A DNA stretch of 61,822 bases from SAR324 cluster bacterium REDSEA-S27_B3 (GCA_001627865.1 LUQO01000044.1:1-61822); one strand, 5' to 3'; counted from the first letter of the stretch, positions 9,011 to 19,443 are shown. The notes: a model not told the origin generated them from the sequence alone. A program made the numbers and translations.

Positions 9011-10417
9011 CTATTTCATTTCAAAAATTTGTTCCCCGACCCAATTTTTGGACGGAGGAGTTTTTTGATACATTTTACTTCTTTCAAGTAACATTTCCGC
9101 CGCTCCATCATCCGGACAATCCTTCAGACATGATTTGAATTTTGCCACTGCTTTGCTCCATTTGCGTTCACGATAGTTCTTTAAGCCATCCGCAAATTTG
9201 TCAAGATTTTTTAGTTTTTGTTTACGAAGAGCTTCCGGATCACTGTTGCAGACTTCATAAATGGTAACCGGCTGTTCCTTTCCTTTTACCTGAACCAGGT
9301 CAAGTTCACGGAATTCAAATGCGTTTTCAGACTCAAGCAATTCATAAGTTGACTGCGATACAATGATCCTGCTGCGGTAATATTTTGTTAATCCCTCCAA
9401 CCGGGCGGCAAGGTTCACTGAATCACCGGCAACAGTTGAATCCATGCGGTCTTCAGAACCAACTGTTCCTATGATAACCGGACCAGAGTGAATTCCAATT
9501 CCCACTCTGAGGGGTTCCCGTAGTCCATTATCCTGATCCTGGTTGAACAAATCCACCTGCTGCTGCATTTCAATCGCGGCCTGCACGGTATTCAGGGCCT
9601 CTGTTGCATTTGATTCGTCAGGGAGACTGAACAGTGCCATAATTGCATCTCCGATAAACTTATCCACAAAACCATGGTATCGGGAAATTGGGATATTCAT
9701 TCTTTTAAGATAATCATTCAGAAAATCAACAAGCTCCTGAGGAGAGAGTTTTTCAGACAGATTAGTGAACGATCTGATATCACAAAACATAATGCTGATG
9801 AAATCAGATTCTGCCATACCAAACTTGAGATTCTCAAGACCATCAGGCGCAATTCTGCTGATGAATTCCTTGGGGACGAATTTCTCGAAAATACTGGTAT
9901 ATTTTGCTGCAGCTTCAGTCTCAGCCAGCCGCATTTTTGTTTCCTTTAACTCTTCAAAAGCCTGCTGCTGGTGAATCAGTGCCTGTTCCAAATCCTTGTT
10001 GAGACGAAATGTCTCGTCCTCAGCCTGCTTGATTCTGACCAATACCTTTACTCTTGCAGCAAGTTCATCAGGATCAAAAGGTTTAGGCAGATAATCATCA
10101 GCCCCCAGTTCTGCTAGTCCAAGCACCAGCTGTCGTATGTCGCTTTGCGCGGTAAGAAAGAGCACCGGAATCTTCTGCCAATTCTGATCCTTTTTTAATA
10201 TCCTGATGCATTCATCGCCACTCATGTTGGGCATGTTCCTGTCCAACACAATCACATCCGGAAGATCTTTAGTCAGACACCCTGACAACCAGTTTAGGGC
10301 CTCCATGCCATCTTCCTTCTCTACTAGGCTGTAGTGTTCGTCAGTCTGTTCCAATGTTCGTCGAACCTGTGAGCGAATGGTTCTGGAATCATCTACAAGC
10401 ATGATTATTGCGGACAT
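9011..10417 (-). CDS. Response regulator with class III adenylate/guanylate cyclase output domain
   Basis: This 468-residue protein has a receiver domain at 1-125 (acidic pair at 9-10, phospho-acceptor D59 in VIVLDRNMP, Lys in LPKPF). A coiled coil follows at about 130-172, then a class III cyclase domain at about 205-395. Metal ligands are D213 (FCDIRSFT) and D257 (FIGDAIMALF). The purine-selecting pair appears as K253 and T328 (STVAGDSVNLAARL). N335 and R339 are the transition-state residues. Lys with Thr is the pairing known from bicarbonate-responsive adenylate cyclases, so cAMP is the likelier product. A conserved-looking C-terminal tail of about 70 residues is unassigned. Its place between a STAS gene and cheA makes it the probable output of this chemosensory pathway. 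All catalytic residues appear intact. Confidence 0.93.
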   Translation of the reverse strand: MSAIIMLVDDSRTIRSQVRRTLEQTDEHYSLVEKEDGMEALNWLSGCLTKDLPDVIVLDRNMPNMSGDECIRILKKDQNWQKIPVLFLTAQSDIRQLVLGLAELGADDYLPKPFDPDELAARVKVLVRIKQAEDETFRLNKDLEQALIHQQQAFEELKETKMRLAETEAAAKYTSIFEKFVPKEFISRIAPDGLENLKFGMAESDFISIMFCDIRSFTNLSEKLSPQELVDFLNDYLKRMNIPISRYHGFVDKFIGDAIMALFSLPDESNATEALNTVQAAIEMQQQVDLFNQDQDNGLREPLRVGIGIHSGPVIIGTVGSEDRMDSTVAGDSVNLAARLEGLTKYYRSRIIVSQSTYELLESENAFEFRELDLVQVKGKEQPVTIYEVCNSDPEALRKQKLKNLDKFADGLKNYRERKWSKAVAKFKSCLKDCPDDGAAEMLLERSKMYQKTPPSKNWVGEQIFEMK

Positions 10418-10437
10418 GTCAAACTAAACCTTCTCTG

Positions 10438-10722
10438 TTATTCAAACATCATCTTCAGACCGGTCATTTCCAGGGCTTCTCTGACAGTACCGGACATTGA
10501 GCTAATCCCAAAAGTTTTCCCTTTTGCCAACGCGCTCTGCCTGCAGGCGGCAAACAATTGGACACCTGCTGTGTCGATCGCTGCAACTTCAGCCAAATCA
10601 AGCTGAACGCTGCTTCGGTCAGATTCCACCAATTCAAGCAGAGACTTAACCAATGGCTGCAGTTCCTGAATAAGGCAGTTTCCTTTCACAGTTAATCCGG
10701 TACCTTCCAGCAGAATTTCCAT
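10438..10722 (-). CDS. STAS-domain (anti-anti-sigma-like) protein
   Basis: This single-domain STAS protein has 94 residues. The signature region is LDLAEVAAIDTAGVQLFAAC. In this family a Ser or Thr after the Asp is the usual phosphorylation site, and here it is Thr in IDTAGV. The start overlaps the cheR stop as TGATG, so translation is coupled. Such proteins usually exchange phosphate with an anti-sigma-like kinase or act as scaffolds. No such kinase other than CheA is encoded nearby. A role in tuning the array or the cyclase is an inference from position only. Confidence 0.9.
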   Translation of the reverse strand: MEILLEGTGLTVKGNCLIQELQPLVKSLLELVESDRSSVQLDLAEVAAIDTAGVQLFAACRQSALAKGKTFGISSMSGTVREALEMTGLKMMFE

Positions 10723-11603
10723 CAGATTTTACGATATGTTGAGAAAGAGTGTTTTTGCAGTCCTTCTACGTTGTAGCCCGATTCGGTAACGCCCAAAACA
10801 AGCCAGCCCTTCTCATCAAGGTGATCCACCAGCTTTTTTAACAGCAATTCTCTTATCTCAGGGTGCAGGTAGTAAAGTAGGTTTCTACAGAAAATCAGTT
10901 GGAATTTTGTGGCAATAGGATATTCTGAAGCCATCAGGTTGAAATGACGAAACTCTATACATTTCCGTATGTCAGTCCTTATGGTTTGCTCATCATTTTG
11001 TTGATTTGCCCCTGAAACAAAAAAACGTTTTTTCATCTCGTCTGGTACGTTATTGATCTGTTCAGCTGTATAATTCCCCTTTAAGGCAGAATCCAGAACC
11101 TCAGTGTTGACATCCGATGCCAGAATCCTCAATCCTCCATTGGATATTAATCCGGTGCCAAGAAAATCATGTGCTTCCATTGCCAGGTTAAATGCTTCCT
11201 CACCACTTGCACAGCCGGCACTCCAGAAACGCAGCTTCAAACGATTGCGGAGCATTCGCTCTTTCAGTTCCGGTAAGATCTCCCGCCGCAGGAATTCAAA
11301 ATGCTGTTTCTCCCTGTAAAATCCGCTTTTGGTAGTGGTGACTGCATTATAAAGATGCTGCAGTTCACTTCCGTTTTTTTCTTTATGGATATAATTGAAG
11401 TAATTCTGAAATGTACTCAATTTAAGATGCTGAAGCCTTTTCTGCAGACGTGAATAAAGCAGATATTTCTTTTCACTGCCCCAGTTTAATCCAAGTTTAG
11501 TCAGAACAAGTTTTCTGAAGAGTTCAAATTCTTCATCAGTCGGCTCTCGAACAGACTCAAGCTTAGTCCTGTGGGAGAAACCTGGTTTTGTATGAAGATT
11601 CAT
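10722..11603 (-). CDS. cheR: Chemoreceptor glutamate methyltransferase CheR
   Basis: CheR (293 residues) methylates receptor glutamates using S-adenosylmethionine. The N-terminal helical domain covers about 20-95. The SAM-binding motif is FWSAGCASGEEAFNLAM near 125-141. FDLIFCRN-type motif IV appears as QLIFCRNLLYYL, and the C-terminus WLVLGVTESG is typical. It lies 39 bases after the 845-residue receptor gene and overlaps the STAS gene. Together with CheB it gives this pathway a full adaptation system. Confidence 0.96.
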   Translation of the reverse strand: MNLHTKPGFSHRTKLESVREPTDEEFELFRKLVLTKLGLNWGSEKKYLLYSRLQKRLQHLKLSTFQNYFNYIHKEKNGSELQHLYNAVTTTKSGFYREKQHFEFLRREILPELKERMLRNRLKLRFWSAGCASGEEAFNLAMEAHDFLGTGLISNGGLRILASDVNTEVLDSALKGNYTAEQINNVPDEMKKRFFVSGANQQNDEQTIRTDIRKCIEFRHFNLMASEYPIATKFQLIFCRNLLYYLHPEIRELLLKKLVDHLDEKGWLVLGVTESGYNVEGLQKHSFSTYRKI

Positions 11604-11642
11604 TTTTTTGAAGCAGGATTGAAGAGAGGTTTCAAAATGTTT

Positions 11643-14180
11643 TCACTTAAAAGGAGGTAAGGATTTACTTTCTTTGTTTTCTGACTGCACTGGTTCAGTT
11701 TCAGTTTCAGTTGTTTCAGGGATTTGAATTACTTCATCCTGAATTGCTTCAAGTTCATTATTTTCCTGCTGAATGACTTTAGAATCTTCTCCTTCAACTC
11801 TGAACATATTAAGCAGAGTCTGCAGGTTTTCCGCTTCTTCAGCCATGTGCTGACTTGCAGTAGCATTTTGTTCAACCAGTGCAGAATTCTCCTGAGTGAT
11901 GCGGTCCATGTCCGCAATTGCCCTGTTGATCTGATCCACTCCTTCTGCCTGTTCCTGTGAAGCAACCTTAATGTTCTCCATGACTTCTGAAACCTCCTTT
12001 ACAGACTGCAGGATTCCGTTAAGATTTGTGTCACTTTCAGTCTTTAAGTTGTTGAGCATGGTATCTATTTTTGTCCTCATTTCATCCATCACCGATTCCC
12101 CGTCCTTAACAAGATTCTGCCCTGAATTGATGTGCTCCAGGCTGGTTTGAATCAATTCTCCAATTTCCTTGGATGCTTTAGCAGAACGATGTGCAAGTTT
12201 ACGCACTTCAGAGGCCACCACCGCAAAACCCTTGCCATGCTCTCCGGCGCGTGCCGCTTCAACTGAAGCATTGAGGGCAAGCAGGTTTGTCTGGAAAGCA
12301 ATATCGTTCATCAAGGTGATGATTCCCTCGATTTTCTTTGAACTCTCCATGATCTCACTCATCGCATCTACCACACTTGTATTGGTATTCTGGAGATTCT
12401 GGAGCATTTCCTGGTTTGTTTCTATGGAACTATTAACCGTTTCAAGCAGTTCAGTCTTGCTGGTAACAACTGATTGCTGAGCTTTTTTTGTAATTTCATT
12501 GGCGTTTTTCGCGTCTTCAGCGTTATTCTGAACAATGCTGTTGATCTCTTCCATTGAAGTCGCAGTTTCCTCCAAAGATGAGCTCTGCTGATGGGTACGT
12601 GAGGAAAGGTCCTGATTTCCAGAAGCCATCTCCTGCGAGGAGACAGTGATATTTGCCGCGTGTTTCTTTATTTTAATCACAAGGTTGTTCAAACGCTGAA
12701 GAAATTGGTTGAAAAAGTTTGATAGATCTCCCAGCTCATCCTTGCCTGCAACGACTATTCTTTTTGTCAGGTCACCCTCGCCTTGTGCAATATCCTTGGA
12801 CATATCCACCAGATCATTTACAGGCTCTGTGATCGATCTTCTGACGAGAAATCCAAACAGCAGACTGACCAACAGTCCAATGACTGTAATGACCATTACA
12901 ACCCAAATGAAGGTACCTGCTTCGCCTATCACACTGGCATTGATTGTATCCATATCTTTTTTGATTACAGAATTGATATCATTTAGGATTCTGGACAGCC
13001 CAAGGTTTAATTCGGAATAACTGTCTGCCAGTAATTCGCTTTCTACTACCAGCAGTCCGGATTTTTTTACGATGTTGAAAGTCTCCCGAAAAAGTTTGTC
13101 TAACTTTATAAATAAGTCGGTGTTATTCTTAGTCTCAGTTTCATTGACTATCACGGCCAATTCTCCATTAATCAATTCATATTTTTTGAACAGCTTTTCA
13201 AAGTCAATTGTCTCAGATGATCCACTTTTTTCTCCATCTGCTTGAGAAGCGCTTACTATTTCATCCAGTTTAGTGATCAATTTATTCAGCCGATGATACA
13301 AATTAACACTAAGGAATTCTTTTTTCTCGTAACCTTCTTCTCGATCAGCTTCACCTCCCATCATTTTCTGCATGAATTTTTCATATTCAGGTTTTCCCGC
13401 AATTAAACCTCTTTTTGACCTTATTCTAAAAATTATTCTTTTTCTTATGTTTTTAAAATCATTGAAGGCGTTGATCAGATTAGAAATATTTTTTTTTGCA
13501 GCAGGAGCGGATGTCATCTTCTCAATGGAATTCAAAGCAATTTTATTTGTGTAGAGTTCAAGGTTTTCTATTCCATTCTCGATCAGGTTCAAATCCTCTA
13601 AGATGGCTGATGTATAATTTGAGGCACCAAACTGTTGTCTTAATTCCTCTTTTCCGGTCAATGCAACCAACTCTTCCAAATGAAAGTCATATATAAACTT
13701 CTTATCAGACAGCTTTTTTTTCAATTGAATTAAGTCTTCCTCAAATTGATCATCAACCTTCTCGGTTTCCTGTTTTGCTTTAAGGGAATCAAGTTTGATA
13801 ATATCTTTACTCTGCAAATTAAATCTGTGGTTACTTTTCAGAATGCTGCTGTTGATTTTGGCATTTTGCTCACTTTTCAGTTTTGCAAGCGACTTCTTAA
13901 TAAAATTTACTGAATCACCGATATTTCGTAAACCTTCCTTGACTGAATCATCTGTGACATTTAAATAAAAAGACTGCGCGTACCCCTTGAGTTTAGACTG
14001 TTCAATCCTGATTGAGTCAAGTGTTGTTTTGTAGATAGAAAGTTCAGAGTTATAGTTGAACTGACTTGACAGACCTGTGAAGGAAAAAATTACCATTCCG
14101 GAAATAGTGACGGTAATTACGGAATTTATCAGGAAAATAATAAATAATTTTCTGCTTATTGTTATTGATAATAATTTCAT
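11643..14180 (-). CDS. Large methyl-accepting chemotaxis protein with long helical sensor region
   Basis: This 845-residue receptor heads the chemosensory operon. Transmembrane helix 1 is near residues 8-32. A predominantly helical, Lys/Glu-rich periplasmic region of nearly 400 residues follows; this is about twice the usual size and its ligand is unknown. The second helix is near 425-447, then a HAMP domain ([19 protein letters not shown] to [10 protein letters not shown]). The methylation region [16 protein letters not shown] and the tip [19 protein letters not shown] are intact. A low-complexity tail rich in Glu, Thr and Pro ends in KSLPPFK, with no pentapeptide tether. GAGGAAAT lies just before the ATG. 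The 225-base A+T-rich gap upstream (14181-14405) probably holds the operon promoter, but I see no clear sigma-54 or sigma-28 box. Confidence 0.95.
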   Translation of the reverse strand: MKLLSITISRKLFIIFLINSVITVTISGMVIFSFTGLSSQFNYNSELSIYKTTLDSIRIEQSKLKGYAQSFYLNVTDDSVKEGLRNIGDSVNFIKKSLAKLKSEQNAKINSSILKSNHRFNLQSKDIIKLDSLKAKQETEKVDDQFEEDLIQLKKKLSDKKFIYDFHLEELVALTGKEELRQQFGASNYTSAILEDLNLIENGIENLELYTNKIALNSIEKMTSAPAAKKNISNLINAFNDFKNIRKRIIFRIRSKRGLIAGKPEYEKFMQKMMGGEADREEGYEKKEFLSVNLYHRLNKLITKLDEIVSASQADGEKSGSSETIDFEKLFKKYELINGELAVIVNETETKNNTDLFIKLDKLFRETFNIVKKSGLLVVESELLADSYSELNLGLSRILNDINSVIKKDMDTINASVIGEAGTFIWVVMVITVIGLLVSLLFGFLVRRSITEPVNDLVDMSKDIAQGEGDLTKRIVVAGKDELGDLSNFFNQFLQRLNNLVIKIKKHAANITVSSQEMASGNQDLSSRTHQQSSSLEETATSMEEINSIVQNNAEDAKNANEITKKAQQSVVTSKTELLETVNSSIETNQEMLQNLQNTNTSVVDAMSEIMESSKKIEGIITLMNDIAFQTNLLALNASVEAARAGEHGKGFAVVASEVRKLAHRSAKASKEIGELIQTSLEHINSGQNLVKDGESVMDEMRTKIDTMLNNLKTESDTNLNGILQSVKEVSEVMENIKVASQEQAEGVDQINRAIADMDRITQENSALVEQNATASQHMAEEAENLQTLLNMFRVEGEDSKVIQQENNELEAIQDEVIQIPETTETETEPVQSENKESKSLPPFK

Positions 14181-14405
14181 TTTATTTCCTCAAATGCTTT
14201 TATGGTTATGTTTATATAAAAAATTCACTGCTTACAAGTAAATAATAATCAAAACTTATGAACAAAAAATATGCAGGAAATTGATTTAGAGCTTAATCAC
14301 GACGTTTATATTATTCAAGCTGAATTTTCAATGAATAACAAATTTGAAAGTGATTCAGGAATAGAGTATGTCCATGTACGGATTCCCCTGTAAAATCCAA
14401 ATAGT

Positions 14406-17400
14406 TCAGAAATAGTTCAGATAAATTCCCCGGATATCTTCAGTTGCTGATTCAACTGCTTCCTGTAGATTTGTGACTTCATACCCATGATACTTCAGAA
14501 GCTGCAGTATCGTGCCTTGCTGAACTTTTTTAAAATCCAGCAAATTTGTTGAATCATCATAAATCAGCCGCAGTCCATTTTCAATCAGCCTTAACAGTTT
14601 GTAATTATTTTGTAAAATCTCTGATTCCTGCTTACTGATCACTGCAAGCCTTCCCAGTTCCATGATAGCTTCCATTGTTTTGGGACTTTGCAGCTGATGA
14701 TGATTATGTCCATGTTTCAGCTGTAGAGCCTGTGTCAGATATTCAACATCAAGCACCCCTCCCCGTCCTTCCTTGATGTTGCGGCTATTCTCTGTTTCTC
14801 CTGACAGTTCCTGCTCTTTACGCTGCCGCATGTGATGGATTCGCGCATTCAAATCAACAGGCGGATTCCATTCAAAAACTGCTTTATGTATGACTTGCTC
14901 TACCTCCTGAAACCACAGAGAATTTCCGCTGCCTCCAATCACACGCCCCTTTATCAGCGCCTGATGTTCCCAGGGTTCTGATTTTTCGTGGTATTTGAGA
15001 TAAGTATCCAATGGTGTCACCAAAACTCCCGCGTTTCCAGAAGGACGAAGCCTTGCATCAAGTTTGTAGGCAAAACCTGTTCTAGTTATAGTAGAAAGAC
15101 ATGATATTAGCCGCTGAATCAATTTGACCCAATATGCCTGGGCACCTATCACTGTGGGGCCGGTTGTGGTTCCATCACCTGAATGAATAAAAATAAGGTC
15201 CAGGTCTGAGTGATAAGTCATTTCTTCACCACCAAGTTTCCCCAAACCGACAATCGCGAATTTCCCCTGTTCTCCGTCAGCGCCTTGAACTTCACCGTAT
15301 CGTTCGGACAGAGAATTTTTTGATAATTCAAAAGCCGCGCTTACGATTACTTCAGCCAAAACTGTCAATCCAATTCTAGTGCGCTCATAAGAAAGCAAGC
15401 CGTCCATTTCAGCGCTGCCAAGCAAAAAAGTAATTGTATGCTTAAATTGTCTTAATTGATCAATTTCCGCTTCCTGATTCCCACGGCAGCCCTGCAGTTT
15501 TTCTTCAAGCAGCTTTGTTAAATTATCTGCAGATATATCAGGCACTGATTCTTCCAGGTGTTCCAGTAATTCCAGGTGGTTGAGCAAGTAATTCCAAAGC
15601 ATGTCACTGGTTTCAGCAATTCGCGTAAGGCGTGAAAGAGCTGAGGGATATTCCGACAATTTCCTGTAATAATCTATTTGTACATTGATTGATTCAAACA
15701 AACGCTGAAAGTGATTTTTTGTACTCTCACTCAATAATGGAGTCAACTGCTGAGAAAATGAATCAATGAAATGCTGTTCCTCACTGGTGAAGCGCTGAAT
15801 GCGCGCGCAGCCACGGACAGCTGCTTCAATCTCAAGGTGTTTGCGGCTGAACAGTCCATTGAAAATTGCACGTACTTTTCCCATCACAGCTTTCAAATCA
15901 CTGAGGAATTGCTGACGTGCTTTTTCAGCATCAAATTCCCTGTAACCTAAATTTCTGGCAAGAGCTCGCTGCTGTTCAAGCACGGCAGGCAAAGTATGGG
16001 TTTGCTGTTCCTCACGCAGCTGCAGGTGGTGTTCCACACGTCGCAGGAATATATATGCTTCCTCAAGTATTGAGGCATCTCGATCCGGAAGCAACTCTGT
16101 TTTACGTAATGCATTTAAAACCTGTAAGGTTCCCTGTATACGCAGTTCGTGTTTGCCTCCGCCATACAGCAGTTGAAAAGTCTGCACAACAAATTCAATC
16201 TCACGAATTCCACCCACACCTAATTTTACATTCAGATGGTTTTCCCGCAGATGTTCTTTTTCGATGCGTTCCTTGACGTTCTCAACCTCACGCAGAACCT
16301 CTTCATCCAGCAAGCTCCTGAAAACATGCGGAGTAATCATATCCATAATATATTTGGCAAGACGCTCTGAACCTGCGACAGGAGCAGCTTTTATCAAGGC
16401 CTGGCGTTCCCACATTTCTCCACTCGCAGTGTAATAAAACTCAGTTTCGTCCAAGGACAAAACCAGCGGAGCGAGTTCGCCACCAGGACGCAAACGCATA
16501 TCAACCCTGGCCAGAAACCCTTCTTCTGTCACTTCAGAAATTAGCTCAATTAACAATCTTGCTGCTTTCAGTCTTAGTTTCTGATCACGATCCGTGTCTC
16601 CTGTGTGAGGTTCATTATCATGAATGAAGATCAAATCAACATCGGATGAATAATTAAGTTCATTGCCGCCTAATTTACCCAGTGCTAAAATGCTGAATGG
16701 AAAATTCTGCTGATTGTTTTCACTCAGTGTGGAAGATGATTTATAATCTTTATTTCCGGAATCGTCATGAATCAAATCCGGTTTAGATTTGTAAGTTTTT
16801 CCCAATTCATGAGAGGTAACAAAAGAAAGTGCTGCCCTTAAAAAACAAATCGCCACAGCTGAGAGTTCCTCCAGAGTTTCTTCAAATGGACAAAGTTGCG
16901 CCAAATCACGGACTGTTATACGTAAATATTCTTCGTATTTGTAGCGGCGAAGGATTGTCTTGAATTCCATTAGTGAAAACTCGGGCTGCGGATCAAGCCG
17001 CTGCTGCAGTTCCGTCTCCATCTCTGCCAGTTTTTTCTTCTGGTAAAGAAAAGGCGAATCAAGAAGATTCCGGGCAAGTTCCGGATTTCTTTTCAGGCGT
17101 GTAGCAAGGAAATTGCTGCGTCCGAAAAGCTGCAGCAATGCCTTAGAGTTGCTGTGATCCCAGTCAAATTCTTTCCCCTCCTTTTTTTGGTAAGCATGTG
17201 AAAAATCGAGAAGCTGAGTCAGTGCGGCATCCGGTGTTCCGGAAGTGAAAAGAACAGGGAAGAAGTCTTCAAGATGATCGGCAATTCCGGAATTGGAAAC
17301 ACACTCTTCCAGCAATACTGCCAGCTTCGCAGATGTTTCAGAAGAGAAAGGATTTTTACTGTCAGTAAAAATTGCTTTCCAGTCAGAATCTGCATTCAAA

Positions 17401-17435
17401 GGAAAAAGATTTTTTATCCAGTCATCAAGAGTCAT
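14406..17435 (-). CDS. glnE: Bifunctional glutamine synthetase adenylyltransferase/deadenylylase GlnE
   Basis: GlnE (1009 residues) adenylylates and deadenylylates glutamine synthetase in response to PII and nitrogen status. Both nucleotidyltransferase domains are present and intact. The deadenylylase motif is GKLGGNELNYSSDVDLIFIH near 252-271. The adenylylase motif is GKLGGEEMTYHSDLDLIFIH near 731-750. The paired Asp residues (DVD, DLD) are kept in both. Length is normal. It stands alone, divergent from the flagellar genes, with an A+T-rich 300-base region between. Confidence 0.97.
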   Translation of the reverse strand: MTLDDWIKNLFPLNADSDWKAIFTDSKNPFSSETSAKLAVLLEECVSNSGIADHLEDFFPVLFTSGTPDAALTQLLDFSHAYQKKEGKEFDWDHSNSKALLQLFGRSNFLATRLKRNPELARNLLDSPFLYQKKKLAEMETELQQRLDPQPEFSLMEFKTILRRYKYEEYLRITVRDLAQLCPFEETLEELSAVAICFLRAALSFVTSHELGKTYKSKPDLIHDDSGNKDYKSSSTLSENNQQNFPFSILALGKLGGNELNYSSDVDLIFIHDNEPHTGDTDRDQKLRLKAARLLIELISEVTEEGFLARVDMRLRPGGELAPLVLSLDETEFYYTASGEMWERQALIKAAPVAGSERLAKYIMDMITPHVFRSLLDEEVLREVENVKERIEKEHLRENHLNVKLGVGGIREIEFVVQTFQLLYGGGKHELRIQGTLQVLNALRKTELLPDRDASILEEAYIFLRRVEHHLQLREEQQTHTLPAVLEQQRALARNLGYREFDAEKARQQFLSDLKAVMGKVRAIFNGLFSRKHLEIEAAVRGCARIQRFTSEEQHFIDSFSQQLTPLLSESTKNHFQRLFESINVQIDYYRKLSEYPSALSRLTRIAETSDMLWNYLLNHLELLEHLEESVPDISADNLTKLLEEKLQGCRGNQEAEIDQLRQFKHTITFLLGSAEMDGLLSYERTRIGLTVLAEVIVSAAFELSKNSLSERYGEVQGADGEQGKFAIVGLGKLGGEEMTYHSDLDLIFIHSGDGTTTGPTVIGAQAYWVKLIQRLISCLSTITRTGFAYKLDARLRPSGNAGVLVTPLDTYLKYHEKSEPWEHQALIKGRVIGGSGNSLWFQEVEQVIHKAVFEWNPPVDLNARIHHMRQRKEQELSGETENSRNIKEGRGGVLDVEYLTQALQLKHGHNHHQLQSPKTMEAIMELGRLAVISKQESEILQNNYKLLRLIENGLRLIYDDSTNLLDFKKVQQGTILQLLKYHGYEVTNLQEAVESATEDIRGIYLNYF

Positions 17436-17736
17436 ATTTTATTTTTTTATAATTTCAACCGCCGGCACAGTTTAGCATAATCCGCTGTATTTCAGAAAAA
17501 CAATAATCTTGCTGGAATTGAGAGAAAGAATATCTTTCAGGTCTGCATAAACTTTAGGTTTCCCATCCTGTCTGCTGTGTATTGAAGACAATATTTTCTT
17601 CAAAAACATCCGTTAGATCACCAAATTACTATGACCAGCCAAATTCAAATAGCGTCATCTGTTCTGGTATATTGCTTGCTTTTACCAAAGCAGCTAAAAA
17701 CTTGGGAAAAAACAATAACACAATACAGGTAAACTC
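17436..17736. other. Divergent intergenic region between glnE and flgF
   Basis: This 300-base gap contains no convincing gene. It should hold the promoters of both divergent genes. The only clear element is the sigma-54-like site at 17664-17680 facing flgF. The rest is A+T-rich without recognised repeats. Confidence 0.6.
17664..17680 (+). promoter_or_regulatory. Candidate sigma-54 promoter of the flg operon
   Basis: CTGGTATATTGCTTGCT matches the -24/-12 layout. GG and GC are separated by exactly 10 bases, and the TTGC[A/T] element is perfect. It lies about 57 bases before the flgF start, facing it. Flagellar rod and hook genes are often sigma-54-dependent in bacteria with polar flagella. No enhancer-binding protein gene is in the window. 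Confidence 0.6.
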
Positions 17737-18507
17737 ATGAGTGGAATGACCAGCCTTGTACAGGCAGCAGGTGTATTTGAACATAAAATGGAAACGGTCG
17801 CGAATAACCTCGCAAACGTCAACACAGTTGGCTTCAAGGAAGATCAGCCGTCATTCAGGGAAGTTCTTTCCACTGTTCAACGTGTTGTTCCGGAATCACT
17901 GGAGGAGAGATTTTTATCACATGAATATCTGGATGACTATGTGGGCATGGACAAATCGGCGGTAATAGTGGATGAAGTAGGAAAAAATTTTGAACCAGGC
18001 AGGATGCGATCCACAGGCAATGATCTCGATTTTGCGCTGGCAAATGAAGGATTTTTCACCATTGAGACACCTGAGGGAGAACGTTTTACCCGTAACGGCA
18101 AATTTCAACTGGATTCAACAGGCCGCATAATCACAAATGAAGGTTACACTGTTTTAGGACAAAACGGGGCAATTACAATCAAAGATGGACCTTTACAAGT
18201 GGATGAAAGCGGTCAGATTCACGTTGATGGAGAAATAGCAGACAGTTTCCGTCTGGTAAGATTCCGTAATCAGGATCAACTGCAAAAACTTGGAAGAGGA
18301 TTTTTCGCACCGGTAATCAAGGATGATCTGCCCTCTGCTTCCGCAGATATTCAAATCAAACAGGGCATGCTGGAAGATTCTAATGTGAACAGCATGCTGG
18401 AAATGACCCGTATGATCGCGGCGACACGCGCCTATGAGTCAGTTCATAAGGCGCTTTCAAGAATTGACAGACTGGATGAAAAAGCCATCAGTATGGTACA
18501 GGCTTAA
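17737..18507 (+). CDS. flgF: Flagellar basal-body rod protein FlgF
   Basis: FlgF (256 residues) is a proximal rod component exported by the flagellar type III system. The N-terminal rod motif METVANNLANVNTVGFKED lies at about 17-35. A distinctive middle segment contains RSTGNDLDFALANEGFF. The C-terminal helix is MLEDSNVNSMLEMTRMIAA through LSRIDRLDEKA, with the usual MI.A.RAYE pattern. It is first in the flgF-flgG-flgA-flgH order. It and flgG are consecutive paralogues, as is typical. Confidence 0.93.
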   Translation: MSGMTSLVQAAGVFEHKMETVANNLANVNTVGFKEDQPSFREVLSTVQRVVPESLEERFLSHEYLDDYVGMDKSAVIVDEVGKNFEPGRMRSTGNDLDFALANEGFFTIETPEGERFTRNGKFQLDSTGRIITNEGYTVLGQNGAITIKDGPLQVDESGQIHVDGEIADSFRLVRFRNQDQLQKLGRGFFAPVIKDDLPSASADIQIKQGMLEDSNVNSMLEMTRMIAATRAYESVHKALSRIDRLDEKAISMVQA

Positions 18508-18564
18508 TGTTTTTAACTGGAATATCATAATAATCAAAAAAACTAAACAAGGAGTTTTCCGCTT

Positions 18565-19353
18565 ATGATGCGCGCGTTATACACGGCTGCTACCGGAATG
18601 CAGGCCCAACAGAGAAACATTGATACAACAGCCAATAACCTGGCAAACGTAAACACAACCGGTTTCAAAAAGAGCACCATCCAGTTCCAGGATCTGCTTT
18701 ATTATAATGAGCGTAACGCCGGTGTTCCGTCTTCCATTTCCACACAAGTTCCTGTCGGTATTCATGTTGGTCACGGTGTGAAGTTTGTCAGCACGGATAA
18801 GGTGCATACACAGGGAAATATGGAAAACACAGGCAATGATCTGGATTTAAGTATTGACGGAATGGGATATTTCCAAATACTCCAGCCAAACGGAATTATC
18901 GCTTATTCCAGAGACGGTCATTTCAATGTGGACGGACTGGGCAGGCTGGTGACAAATGACGGTATGCTGATGGATCCTGAAATAAATATTCCGGCAGACA
19001 CCAGGAAAGTTCAGGTTGGTCTGGACGGAACTGTATCAGTTTTTTTACGCGATGAAAATTTACCTGAAGCGCTTGGAAGCATCCAGCTGGCAAGATTTCA
19101 AAACCCTTCTGGACTGACTCCTATCGGAAAAAACCTTTACCTCTCAACTCCTGCTTCCGGAAATGCCATAGTTGATGCCCCGGGATCAAGCAACATGGGA
19201 TCACTCACCCAGGGGTTTTTAGAACGATCTAATGTTTCGCTGGTTGAAGAAATGGTGAATATGATTACCGCCCAGCGGGCTTATGAAGTGAATTCAAAAG
19301 CAATACAGTCCGCAGATCAAATGCTGCAGAATACCAACAATCTGGTCAGGTAA
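18565..19353 (+). CDS. flgG: Flagellar distal rod protein FlgG
   Basis: FlgG (262 residues) forms the distal rod. Conserved blocks are MRALYTAATGMQAQQRNIDT, NLANVNTTGFKKS and GNDLDLSIDGMGYFQILQP. The C-terminus is LERSNVSLVEEMVNMITAQR followed by AYEVNSKAIQSADQML. All are close to the family consensus, and length is as expected. AAGGAG lies 10 bases before the ATG, 57 bases after flgF. Confidence 0.97.
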   Translation: MMRALYTAATGMQAQQRNIDTTANNLANVNTTGFKKSTIQFQDLLYYNERNAGVPSSISTQVPVGIHVGHGVKFVSTDKVHTQGNMENTGNDLDLSIDGMGYFQILQPNGIIAYSRDGHFNVDGLGRLVTNDGMLMDPEINIPADTRKVQVGLDGTVSVFLRDENLPEALGSIQLARFQNPSGLTPIGKNLYLSTPASGNAIVDAPGSSNMGSLTQGFLERSNVSLVEEMVNMITAQRAYEVNSKAIQSADQMLQNTNNLVR

Positions 19354-19443
19354 TGAAATGATCTAAGGAGACATTTAACTCAAATAAACAGGTAATTAAA
19401 GAATTCCAGCAGCGCATAGACTTCAGTAATGTCCCAATAATAA

